33,474 bases of DNA. Source: Pseudomonadota bacterium (GTDB lineage Bacteria > Myxococcota_A > Polyangia > Fen-1088). The DNA lies in assembly GCA_017881245.1 (NCBI GenBank), contig JADGRC010000175.1:1-33474 (forward strand), given 5' to 3'. Under the pieces are notes generated by a model that saw only the letters and a program-made list of their open reading frames with translations, ran no database searches and was not told the DNA's origin. The position numbers and the translations under genes were made by a program. Positions within the stretch are counted from its first letter, which is position 1. Every line of letters begins with the position of its first letter. Positions 1-7,877 of the stretch are shown in pieces.

Positions 1-31
1 CCGGTCGGATGATTAGGGCCAAGTCAAAGAC

Positions 32-1624
32 ATGAAGTTCGTCTGCGAACGCTGCCACACCAAGTACTCAATCGCGGACGAAAAAGTTCGCGGCAAGGTG
101 CTCAAGGTCCGTTGCAAGACCTGTGCGAATGTCATCACGGTTCGCGAGACGGGGGCGACGATAGACGATCAGGCCTCCGCCGACGCGCCGCGAGAGGCCG
201 CCGTGGCGCGCAGCGGCAGTTTCGACGCGGGTGCCAGCGACGGCGATACGGTGGTGGCACCCCGAGGTGGTCGGGGCAAGGTCGGCGGCCTCCCCACCGC
301 GGCCCTCTTCGCACCGAGCGCGCCCGTCGCGGCGCCGCCCCCGAAACGTGCGGCTCCCCCACCGGCTCCCTCCAACGACACCGAGTGGTACCTGGCGATC
401 GACGGCGCGCAGACTGGACCGTTTTCGCGCGCGCGGCTGATTGACAAGATCCTGGCGGCCGCGAAGCAGGCCGACGTGCATGTCTGGAACGCAGATTTCG
501 ACGGGTGGAAGCCGCCGACCGAGGTGGCCGACCTGCGGACGGAGATCGCTCGCCGCCGTCGCGCCGCCACGCCCGTGCCGCCACCGCCCGGTCACCACCG
601 TCCGACAGGCGCCGGGATTCCCGCTCTGGCGGCGGCCGGTTCCGCGCCCCGGACCGATGGCGGTTTGGTGGCGATCGAGACCGCGTCGCTTGCCACCAGC
701 GCGCCCGCGTCAAAATCGAAGAAAAACGGCGTTGCAGTGGCGGCGGCGTCCGCGGCCGTGCTGGGTGAGGAGTTTGGCGACCTGCTCGGTACACCGGTTC
801 CCGTGCCCGCTGGCGCGGCCATCGCGCTCCATGGATCGGCCGCGCCGAATTTCGCTCCGGGCGCGTCTCAATCGGGCCTGGCCGTCGCGCCGAGGTCGAG
901 CTCCAGCAGGGGCAAGCAGATCAGGCTGCTCATTGGGGCTCTGGCGGTGGTGCTCCTAGTGTGCGGAATCGTGTCCGTCTGGGTATTCAGGCGGCCGCCC
1001 GCCAGCGTGGCCGCCGTTGCAGCGCCGTCCAGCAAGCCGTCCGCGCCGGATTTCGCCGCAATGGCCGATCAGCTGAAGCGGGAAGAAGAAAAGGCCAAGG
1101 AAAAGGACGTGGTCGTCCCTCCGCCGCCGGTCGATCCAAAACCCGTGGTCGCGCGGTTCGAGCAGCCACAAAGGAACACCCGAGGGAAACAGCCGCGACG
1201 AAAGAACCAAACGTCGCCTCCGCCGTTGTCGGCGACGGGGCTCACGGCCGAACAGAGGGATGCCGCCAATCGTTTCGGCGAGTCGACCGGGCGCGATGTT
1301 CGAGTGCCGATCGCCGCGGGGGCGTCCGCGAAGTCGACGCCCGCGCAGGCCGACATCAGCCGCGTCATCAACAACAACCGGCAAGGCATTCAGACCTGTT
1401 ATCAGCGCGCTTTACTGCGAGACAACACTCTGACGCACGGAAAGGTCACGGTGCGGGTGTCCATTGGGCTTTCCGGCAAAGTGAAGAGCGTCAATCTCGA
1501 CGCGCCCGTTCAGTTCCGAGCTCTCGAACCTTGCATCCGCGATGTCATGTCCCGCTGGGCCTTTCCGCCGTCCTCCGAGGAATATGGAACCGAGTTTCCG
1601 GTGGTCCTACAGGGAAACCAGTGA
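32..1624 (+). CDS. Zinc-ribbon / GYF_2 / AgmX-type C-terminal domain membrane protein
   Basis: A 530-residue multidomain envelope protein. Residues 1-37 form an MJ0042-type zinc ribbon with two CxxC pairs (C5/C8 and C28/C31). A Pro/Ala-rich linker leads to a GYF_2-like domain at about 118-170 (EWYLAIDG...TGPFS, later VWNADFDGWKP). A single hydrophobic segment lies at about 297-319. After a second charged, Pro-rich spacer, the last ~100 residues match the AgmX/PglI C-terminal domain, which is TonB-like: a Cys in 'IQTCYQRAL', a 'GKVTVRVSIGLSGKV' strand pair and a terminal 'CIRDVMSRWAFPP'. This architecture is known mainly from Myxococcota, where relatives are linked to gliding motility or envelope spanning. 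The topology suggests a cytoplasmic ribbon and GYF part with a periplasmic C-terminus. The motility role is inferred by family only. The ATG at 32 is required because the first Cys is residue 5. Confidence 0.88.
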   Translation: MKFVCERCHTKYSIADEKVRGKVLKVRCKTCANVITVRETGATIDDQASADAPREAAVARSGSFDAGASDGDTVVAPRGGRGKVGGLPTAALFAPSAPVAAPPPKRAAPPPAPSNDTEWYLAIDGAQTGPFSRARLIDKILAAAKQADVHVWNADFDGWKPPTEVADLRTEIARRRRAATPVPPPPGHHRPTGAGIPALAAAGSAPRTDGGLVAIETASLATSAPASKSKKNGVAVAAASAAVLGEEFGDLLGTPVPVPAGAAIALHGSAAPNFAPGASQSGLAVAPRSSSSRGKQIRLLIGALAVVLLVCGIVSVWVFRRPPASVAAVAAPSSKPSAPDFAAMADQLKREEEKAKEKDVVVPPPPVDPKPVVARFEQPQRNTRGKQPRRKNQTSPPPLSATGLTAEQRDAANRFGESTGRDVRVPIAAGASAKSTPAQADISRVINNNRQGIQTCYQRALLRDNTLTHGKVTVRVSIGLSGKVKSVNLDAPVQFRALEPCIRDVMSRWAFPPSSEEYGTEFPVVLQGNQ

Positions 1625-1743
1625 CTCCAGAAGCGTCCGGGATCCGGCGGGATCTGGCCGTGGCTGGCGAGATCGGCAAGACGCCGGCAACCCGCTAGAG
1701 CAGCCAAAACGAACGGTCACAGGGAGGCCAGAAGGCACGGCGA

Positions 1744-1762
1744 GGGAATCTGTTAGATTCCC
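1744..1762 (+). promoter_or_regulatory. Perfect inverted repeat just upstream of a start codon
   Basis: GGGAATCT at 1744-1751 and AGATTCCC at 1755-1762 are exact reverse complements around a 3-base loop (GTT). The element ends 6 bases before the ATG at 1769, where only a weak AGG is available as a ribosome site. No T-run follows, so a Rho-independent terminator for the upstream gene is unlikely. An operator or a leader structure affecting translation are alternatives. The repeat is seen directly; the function is unknown. Confidence 0.5.
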
Positions 1763-1768
1763 AGGGCC

Positions 1769-4750
1769 ATGCGCCATCCGTACGCCGCGTTTCTGAATCA
1801 GGTTGAGAAGCCATCCCGGTACTTGGGCGGCGAGTATCAGGAGGTGCGCAAGGATCTCGCGGCGATCGATGCGCGCGTCTGTCTCGCATTTCCCGATGTG
1901 TACGAGATCGGGATGTCCCACCTTGGGACCAAGATCCTGTACGGTATCTTGAACAAACACCCGCGCATTGCGTGCGAACGAGCGTTCGCGCCGTGGGTCG
2001 ACTGCGAGGCGCGCATTCGCGAACACGGGTTGCCGCTCGTGACGTTGGAATCGGCCGATTCGTTGGCCGCGTTCGATGTCATAGGTATCTCGCTCCAGTA
2101 CGAGCTGACCTACACCAACGTTCTAAACCTCATCGATCTCGCGGGACTGCCGCTGCGGGCCGCGAACCGGGGCGACTCCGCGCCGCTGATTCTGTGTGGA
2201 GGACCGACCGCCACGCACCCGGAACCGTTGGCGCCGTTCATCGACGCGTTCTTCATTGGTGAGGCGGAGGAGGCGCTGCCGGCGCTGGTGCTGGAGTTCG
2301 CGGCGCTGCGGAAAGCGGGGGTTCCGCGCCGCGAGCGATTGATTCGACTGGCCGCCGCATATCCTCTGTACGTTCCCGAACTGTATGTCGCCACGCGCGA
2401 TCCCGATGCGGGATTCGTGGTGGTGGGGGCGCCCGTCGACGCGCGCGTCCCGGCACGTCCCAAGCGGGTGTGGGTGAAGGATATCAATCGGTTTCCATTC
2501 CCGGACGATTCGCCGTTGCCCTATGGCGAGGCCATCTTCGATCGCATGGCGGTGGAAGTGGCGCGCGGCTGCACCGAGGGGTGCCGATTTTGCCAGGCCG
2601 GGATGATCTACCGCCCCGTGCGCGAGCGCGATCCCGTTCAGGTGATCGAAACACTGCTCGCCGGCGTGAAGAAGGGCGGTTACGACGAGACGTCGCTGAC
2701 GTCGTTGTCCACGGCGGACTATTCGTGCGTCACGCCGCTCGTGAAGACGGCCATGGCCAAGTTGCGCGACGAGAAGGTGTCACTGTCGGTTTCGTCGTTG
2801 CGCGCCTATGGACTGAACGACGATCTGTTGGCCGAGATGGCGACCATGCGCGCGGGTGGACTGACGTTCGCGCCGGAGGCCGGCACGCAGCGCATGCGCG
2901 ACGTGATCACGAAGAACGTCACCGAGGAGGACATCATCGAGTCCGCCCACCGCGTGTTTTCGCGCGGATTCCATCGCATGAAGCTGTATTTCATGATCGG
3001 ACTGCCGACCGAAACCGACGAGGACGTGCGCGGCATCGTCGAGACCGCCGCCCGCGTGCAGGCCATCGGGCGTCGGTACCAAGCAGGCGCCGTCGTGACC
3101 GCGTCGGTGTCCACGCACGTGCCGAAGCCTCACACGCCGTTTCAATGGGCGGCGATGGACACCGAAGCCGAGACCGCGCGAAAACAGGGAATTTTGGCGC
3201 AGGTCGCCCAGAAGCTGCGCGTGGACCTGAAGATGCACGAGAACTATCAGTCGCACCTGGAGGCAATCTTCTCCCGCGGCGATGCGGACGTGGCCGAAGT
3301 GCTCGAGCGCGCGTTTCGCCTCGGGTGTCGGTTCGACAGCTGGGACGAGCAGCTGCGGATGGACCTTTGGGATCAGGCGATCGCCGAAACGGAGGCCGCG
3401 TCGGGCCTCGACGTCGGCCGTTATCTCGGCACCATCCCCGTGACGGCGCACCTGCCCTGGGATCACATCGACATCGATCTGGAACCGGGCTTCTTGGTCG
3501 GGGAGTACCGCAAGGCACTGAAGGACCGGCTGTCGCCCCCGTGCGGCAAGCCGTACAAGAAGCTTCTGCACCCGAGCAGTGTCGCCGCCGCCATGACGGG
3601 GCACAAGGACAAGCTCGTCTGTTACGACTGTGGCGTCGCCTGCGACTTGGGCGCCATGAAAGAGGAACGGCTGTTTTATCTGCGGCGGATGAACGCCTGG
3701 ACGAAGCCCGTGGACGCGGTCCCCGTGACACGCATGGGTGAGCCGGTTGGCTCGGACACGCTTTCGATGAAGCCGAGCGCATCACCGCTGGAGCGCGCGG
3801 GCGAGCCCTTGGTGGCCGGCACGGGTCGCGCGCATGATGGCGGACAGGTCACGGGGGCGGGGGACAGTTCGCCCCGTCGCGCGCCGCGCACGCAACCGCC
3901 GACCCGCATCGCGCAGGGCGAGGCCTACCGTGTCCGTTTGCGCTACACGAAGTTGGGGCGGGTCGCGTATCTCGGACATCTGGATCTGGTTCGCCACCTG
4001 CCGCGCATTTTTCGGCGCGCCGGCGTGGAACTGAACTACTCGATTGGCTTTCACCCCAAACCGGAATTGTCGTTCGGGCCGGCGCTAGGGCTCGGCATCC
4101 CGTCTCTGGGCGAGCTGTTGGACGTGAAGTTGGGCGAGCCCGTTGGCGCGTCCGAATTGGTCAGACGCCTGCAGATCGTGACGTTGGAGGGCGTGGACTG
4201 GTTGGGCGGCGTGACGCTTGGCCACAACGATCGGGCGCTCGGCCGTGTCATTGCGCGGTCGGAATTCTGGGCCCGGCTACCCAAAGGGGTGGCGACGAAT
4301 CCCGGGGTCGCGCTTTGGGAGACTGGCAAACCGCTCGCTGTCAAGCGGAGGGGCGAGGGCAGCGGCGTGGGTCGCATGATCGACGTCCGACGCGCGGTGC
4401 TGTCGTTGGATATCCCACCGTCCGGGACACCGGAAACGAGGCGCGTTTTGCGTCGGCTGGAGTGGGATCTGTCCGACGATCCGGACCACGATCTGGTTCG
4501 CTTCCGGCTTGCCGTATCGACCGAGGGCTCGGCGAAACCGATCGAGGTGATCGAGGGATTGTGGGGCCTCGAGGTTGCCACCGCGTGTTCGATCGCGCGC
4601 GTCGCTCTGTGGGGGGTCGACGGGGATCGTGTGGGGGGGCATTTGATCGATCCGTTGGACGCGGACGCGCTCCGGCGATCGGCACCAGCGATTCCGGTGC
4701 CCGCCGTCGACACGACCGCCGCGGAGCCTGCCGCCGCGATCTCGCTCTGA
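1769..4750 (+). CDS. B12-binding-type radical SAM protein fused to DUF2344 domain
   Basis: A 993-residue two-module protein. The N-terminal half looks like the TIGR03960 family. It has a Rossmann-like B12-binding-type region at about 20-190 (FPDVYEIGMSHLG, then ILCGGPTATHPEP) without a visible DxHxxG base-off motif. A radical SAM barrel follows, with the 4Fe-4S motif CTEGCRFC (C268, C272, C275). A conserved tail holds a further Cys cluster (CYDCGVAC). Residues ~650-715 are a low-complexity linker. From residue ~720 (YRVRLRYTKLGRVAYLGHLDL) it matches the DUF2344/TIGR03936 family, which is a separate adjacent gene in many bacteria. The substrate is not known for this family; links to RNA modification have been considered but are not shown here. 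The ATG at 1769 follows an inverted repeat. It stands alone on the plus strand, 144 bases after the preceding gene. Confidence 0.9.
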   Translation: MRHPYAAFLNQVEKPSRYLGGEYQEVRKDLAAIDARVCLAFPDVYEIGMSHLGTKILYGILNKHPRIACERAFAPWVDCEARIREHGLPLVTLESADSLAAFDVIGISLQYELTYTNVLNLIDLAGLPLRAANRGDSAPLILCGGPTATHPEPLAPFIDAFFIGEAEEALPALVLEFAALRKAGVPRRERLIRLAAAYPLYVPELYVATRDPDAGFVVVGAPVDARVPARPKRVWVKDINRFPFPDDSPLPYGEAIFDRMAVEVARGCTEGCRFCQAGMIYRPVRERDPVQVIETLLAGVKKGGYDETSLTSLSTADYSCVTPLVKTAMAKLRDEKVSLSVSSLRAYGLNDDLLAEMATMRAGGLTFAPEAGTQRMRDVITKNVTEEDIIESAHRVFSRGFHRMKLYFMIGLPTETDEDVRGIVETAARVQAIGRRYQAGAVVTASVSTHVPKPHTPFQWAAMDTEAETARKQGILAQVAQKLRVDLKMHENYQSHLEAIFSRGDADVAEVLERAFRLGCRFDSWDEQLRMDLWDQAIAETEAASGLDVGRYLGTIPVTAHLPWDHIDIDLEPGFLVGEYRKALKDRLSPPCGKPYKKLLHPSSVAAAMTGHKDKLVCYDCGVACDLGAMKEERLFYLRRMNAWTKPVDAVPVTRMGEPVGSDTLSMKPSASPLERAGEPLVAGTGRAHDGGQVTGAGDSSPRRAPRTQPPTRIAQGEAYRVRLRYTKLGRVAYLGHLDLVRHLPRIFRRAGVELNYSIGFHPKPELSFGPALGLGIPSLGELLDVKLGEPVGASELVRRLQIVTLEGVDWLGGVTLGHNDRALGRVIARSEFWARLPKGVATNPGVALWETGKPLAVKRRGEGSGVGRMIDVRRAVLSLDIPPSGTPETRRVLRRLEWDLSDDPDHDLVRFRLAVSTEGSAKPIEVIEGLWGLEVATACSIARVALWGVDGDRVGGHLIDPLDADALRRSAPAIPVPAVDTTAAEPAAAISL

Positions 4751-4973
4751 TCGACAAGCACCTGCTCGGCCACGACTTCGGCCACACGCCCGATGACGCA
4801 CACCGCCTTCGATCTGGGGTGGGCGGGCATCGGCACTGGTGCCGATGTGGGTGGATTCGGCATGGGCGGAATCGACCAGATGGGATTGGGTCGTTTGGCA
4901 AAGACTGCGATTGCCGGCCACCGACTTACCGAGGGTGACCCGCGGAACGCGGCCAGCCGCACTGCTTATGAAG

Positions 4974-4980
4974 AAGGAGG
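4974..4980 (+). promoter_or_regulatory. Strong ribosome binding site deciding the lipoprotein start
   Basis: AAGGAGG at 4974-4980 is a near-perfect anti-16S match, 7 bases before the ATG at 4988. It fixes the start of the lipoprotein gene and rules out the upstream in-frame ATG at 4793, which would place 65 residues before the signal peptide. The rest of the 237-base gap after the preceding gene (4751-4987) shows nothing recognisable. Confidence 0.8.
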
Positions 4981-4987
4981 TTACGCC

Positions 4988-6226
4988 ATGAATCGCCTCG
5001 CCGGTCGGTTCCGTTCTTCGGCTTCGGCGGTTGCAGTGGTGGGGCTGATCGCAGCAGGGTGTTCGGTCAACAACACGGGTCTGGGCACGCCGGGCGAGAA
5101 CCTGCGTGCCGACGCCGCCGCGGCTAGCGGCGGTCTGGACGCACCCAAGGTCTCGGGTGGCGCGACAGGGACGGGGGGGGCTTCGGCGATCGGCGTCGTC
5201 GGAACACCGGCGAGCGGCACCGGGGGTGGCGAACCGCCGGGAACGGGGGGAGCGCCGACGATCGGAACGGAGGGCGGCGCGCCTGGCAGCGGTGGCGCGA
5301 CGGGGGCCATCGGTGCGACGGGCACTGGCGGCGCGCTCGGCACGGTCGGCACGGGCGGCGTCGCCGCAACGGGAGGTGCCACTTTTGGCACGGGTGGCGT
5401 CACCGCGACGGCAACTGGGGGGGGACCAGCGATCGGGGGAAGGGCATCGGGTGGCGCCGTGGGGACGGGGGGAAACGCCAGCGGTGGCCCCGGCGGTCGC
5501 GGTGGTCCGGGCGGCAGGGGCGCCCCAGGAAGTGGTGGGCCCAACGGGACCTGCAACGCCACGACATGTCCTGATGGGTGCTGCAGCGGGAGTATGTGCG
5601 TGACCAATCGCAACGATCAGCGTTGTGGTACCTCGGGAGAAGCCTGCGCCCCGTGCGACTCTTGTTATCAGTGCTCGGATGCGGGAGCGTGCGAGATCTC
5701 GCCGAACTCTCGGTGGAATCTGACCTGCGCCGGTGCGACAGTGGCCGCCACCAAGCCCAATGGTCAGCCGTGGGACACGGGCTTCGGAAGCAACATGCCG
5801 GACCCCTTTTGTCAGGTGACTTTGGACGGCATGGTTCAGGTGGAGACGTCCGTCCTGACCGATACGCTGACGCCGATCTGGAATCGTCCGAGCGGTTCTG
5901 GCGGCCCTGGTCCTGGCGGCCCTGGCCCCGGCGGTCCTGGCCCCGGCGGTCCTGGCCCCGGCGGCCCTGGTCCTGGTGGCTCCGGCCTGGGTGGACCTGG
6001 GGGGCCTAACGGCAACGGCGGGTCCAGCTTTACCGCCAGCGCTTTGATGTCGGCCAACCACAGGTGGCAGATTTCGGTGATTGACGACGACGGAGGCTCC
6101 ATGGGCGATTCCATCTGCGCGCTGACACCTCAATTTACGTCGGACGCCTTCAACGCCGGCACGGCGGTTTTTCCATCGACGCAGAGTTGTCTGAGTCTGA
6201 CGATCCAACTGGTCTGCGCCCAGTAG
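4988..6226 (+). CDS. Gly-rich, Cys-rich lipoprotein with a C2-like C-terminal region
   Basis: A 412-residue exported protein. The signal peptide is followed by the lipobox-like IAAGC (C25); Ala at -3 is slightly atypical. Residues ~40-185 are a Gly/Ala/Thr-rich stalk (GTGGA-type repeats) as in many myxobacterial surface lipoproteins. Residues 189-~235 are a Cys-rich module (CNATTCPDGCCSGSMC...CAPCDSCYQC). From ~265 the sequence resembles a C2 domain: 'MPDPFCQVTLDG', 'TLTPIWN', and after an interruption 'HRWQISVIDDDGGSMGD'. Five exact GGPGP units (residues 305-329) sit between the two C2-like halves. The likely location is a surface-facing lipid anchor; no enzymatic role is visible. It is convergent with the next gene, only 25 bases away. 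The lipoprotein call is firm, the C2 resemblance moderate. Confidence 0.85.
   Translation: MNRLAGRFRSSASAVAVVGLIAAGCSVNNTGLGTPGENLRADAAAASGGLDAPKVSGGATGTGGASAIGVVGTPASGTGGGEPPGTGGAPTIGTEGGAPGSGGATGAIGATGTGGALGTVGTGGVAATGGATFGTGGVTATATGGGPAIGGRASGGAVGTGGNASGGPGGRGGPGGRGAPGSGGPNGTCNATTCPDGCCSGSMCVTNRNDQRCGTSGEACAPCDSCYQCSDAGACEISPNSRWNLTCAGATVAATKPNGQPWDTGFGSNMPDPFCQVTLDGMVQVETSVLTDTLTPIWNRPSGSGGPGPGGPGPGGPGPGGPGPGGPGPGGSGLGGPGGPNGNGGSSFTASALMSANHRWQISVIDDDGGSMGDSICALTPQFTSDAFNAGTAVFPSTQSCLSLTIQLVCAQ
5900..5974 (+). repeat. 15-base tandem repeat encoding GGPGP x5
   Basis: Five consecutive 15-base units start at 5900, 5915, 5930, 5945 and 5960. Each encodes Gly-Gly-Pro-Gly-Pro and they differ only at synonymous third positions. 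A sixth, degenerate unit (GGSGL) follows. In-frame unit gain or loss by slippage would be tolerated. The result is a collagen-like flexible or rod-like insert in the lipoprotein. Confidence 0.9.
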
Positions 6227-6251
6227 GACAGCGCCGCCGGGTTGCCCCCGC

Positions 6252-7877
6252 TTAGACGTCGGGCTGTGCCGTCGACGGGGAGGGCCGCAAACGGATTCCC
6301 TGGGGACCGGTCGCAGCGGCGCCTCCCGCGATTTCCGGGGACGGCACCTCGGCGAATGCCGCGCGCCAGTCGGAGAAGCGCCCGCCGGCGCGCGCGGCGA
6401 CGGCCGCGGCTCGTCCAGCGGCGAAACCGCCTTGCGCCAGGCGGTATTCGACCCACGCCCATTTCGGTGACGTCGGACGCAATTCGACGCGACCCTTGAC
6501 CGCCCGTCGCAGCCTCGCCAGCTTGGCCTCGACGGCAGCGATGCCCGCGAAGGGCGCGCCATCAAGGGGTGTCTGTCGCTTGGCGACGAAGGGAGCGATG
6601 CCGAAAACGACCTTGGGCGCGACGTCCGCCAACTCGGCGCCGAATCGACCGAGCTCATCGATGTCATCGTCGGTCTCGCCGGGCAGGCCCAGCATCATGT
6701 AAACCTTCAAGTGGCGCAGACCGTACGACCGGCAGAAGCCCGCGGCGCGCAAGAGGTGACGTTCCTTAGTCTTGCGTTGGATCTCTTCGCGCAGTCGTTC
6801 GGATGCGCCGTCCGAAGCCGTCGTGAGGCTGCGATAGCCACCCCGCTTCAACAGGCCGACGATCTCGTCGGTGAGTCGATCCGCCCGCAGGCTGGAAATG
6901 CCGACCTGTCGATCGGCGTCGACCAGCGCGCGCAGGATCGGGACCAATCCCGGATGATCGGTCACCGCGGCGCCGACCAGCCCGACACGGCGAGCGTGGG
7001 TGGGAATTCGCGCCAACACCCGCTCGGGTGAAGCGAGGCGCATCCCACCGTTGGTCGATCGTCGCATGACACAGTAGGTGCATCCCCGGTGGCAACCGCG
7101 CTCCGCCTCGACCAGAAACATGTCGGACAGCTCCGTGTGCGGCGTCAGGATTTGCGCGAAGGCGGGTAGACACGCATCGTCGGCGGCGGCGATGGGCGGC
7201 ACCTTCTCGCCGTGGATGGCCGGAACATAGAACCCCGGCCGCTTGGCGAGCGCCGCCAACATTGATCCGCGGTCGCGATCCCCGCCGTCGCGCAGAGCTT
7301 CAACCAGGGTCACGATCAGTCCCTCGCCCTCGCCGAGCAGAATCACGTCGGCGTACGGTCCCGCCGGCGCCGGATTCGAAAAGGTCAGCGGGCCGCCGAT
7401 AACGACCAGGGGCTGGCGGTGGCGGGCCGCGGCCCGATCCTCCGTCAGCGTGGGGATCCCCGCCAAATCCAGGCAGTCCACCACGCCCGCCAGTTCCATC
7501 TCGTACGCCAGAGAAAACGCCACGACCCGGAAATCACCGACGGGCCGGTTCGATTCGTAGGTCGCCAAATCCTCGGAGGCGGCGCGTGCGGCGTTTACGT
7601 CGTCGGGCAGGAACGCGCGTTCCGCGGCGACGCCGGGCAAGGCGTTCAGCTCGCGGTAGATGGTCTGGAACCCCAGCGACGACATGCCGACGTGGTACGG
7701 CGACGGGTAGCACAGCGCGAACGTCAGATCGCCTTGCTTGAACAGCGTGCCACGCTCGGCGCCCAGGCGCTGGTCGCGCAGCTCTCGAAACGTCACCATC
7801 AGCGGCGCAATATACGGTGAAAACCCCCGGAATGCCGGTTGTTCCTGACTCGGGACATCGGCGGAATCGCGGGTCAC
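6252..7877 (-). CDS. B12-binding-type radical SAM protein (last gene of ABC operon)
   Basis: A 541-residue radical SAM enzyme related to, but shorter than, the N-terminal module of the protein at 1769-4750. The 4Fe-4S ligand motif is CHRGCTYC (C262, C266, C269). The N-terminal domain carries 'YPSPYHVGMSSLG' and 'VVIGGPLTFSNPAP', parallel to the first protein's 'FPDVYEIGMSHLG' and GGP motifs, again without DxHxxG. Barrel motifs 'KVYMMLGLPGETDDD' follow. There is no DUF2344 part. The start chosen is a GTG at 7877 overlapping the upstream ABC gene's TGA (GTGA), which implies translational coupling. An ATG at residue 27 (MVTFRELRD) is a possible alternative that better fits the domain start. The substrate is unknown. 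Co-transcription with an exporter hints at modification of an exported small molecule or peptide, but this is inference. Confidence 0.85.
   Translation of the reverse strand: MTRDSADVPSQEQPAFRGFSPYIAPLMVTFRELRDQRLGAERGTLFKQGDLTFALCYPSPYHVGMSSLGFQTIYRELNALPGVAAERAFLPDDVNAARAASEDLATYESNRPVGDFRVVAFSLAYEMELAGVVDCLDLAGIPTLTEDRAAARHRQPLVVIGGPLTFSNPAPAGPYADVILLGEGEGLIVTLVEALRDGGDRDRGSMLAALAKRPGFYVPAIHGEKVPPIAAADDACLPAFAQILTPHTELSDMFLVEAERGCHRGCTYCVMRRSTNGGMRLASPERVLARIPTHARRVGLVGAAVTDHPGLVPILRALVDADRQVGISSLRADRLTDEIVGLLKRGGYRSLTTASDGASERLREEIQRKTKERHLLRAAGFCRSYGLRHLKVYMMLGLPGETDDDIDELGRFGAELADVAPKVVFGIAPFVAKRQTPLDGAPFAGIAAVEAKLARLRRAVKGRVELRPTSPKWAWVEYRLAQGGFAAGRAAAVAARAGGRFSDWRAAFAEVPSPEIAGGAAATGPQGIRLRPSPSTAQPDV

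Noticed and set aside
4793-4987. Upstream in-frame extension of the lipoprotein
   Set aside because: A strong AAGGAGG before the ATG at 4988 and a signal peptide starting there make the longer form unlikely.
5900-5974. CRISPR-like array
   Set aside because: The repeat is a contiguous in-frame 15-base coding repeat without spacers; none of the other repeats in the window has repeat-spacer structure.
4277-6667. Minus-strand frame of 796 codons across three genes
   Set aside because: It is antisense to the DUF2344 domain and the lipoprotein, Arg/Pro/Ser-rich, and runs into the real minus-strand radical SAM gene in another frame.
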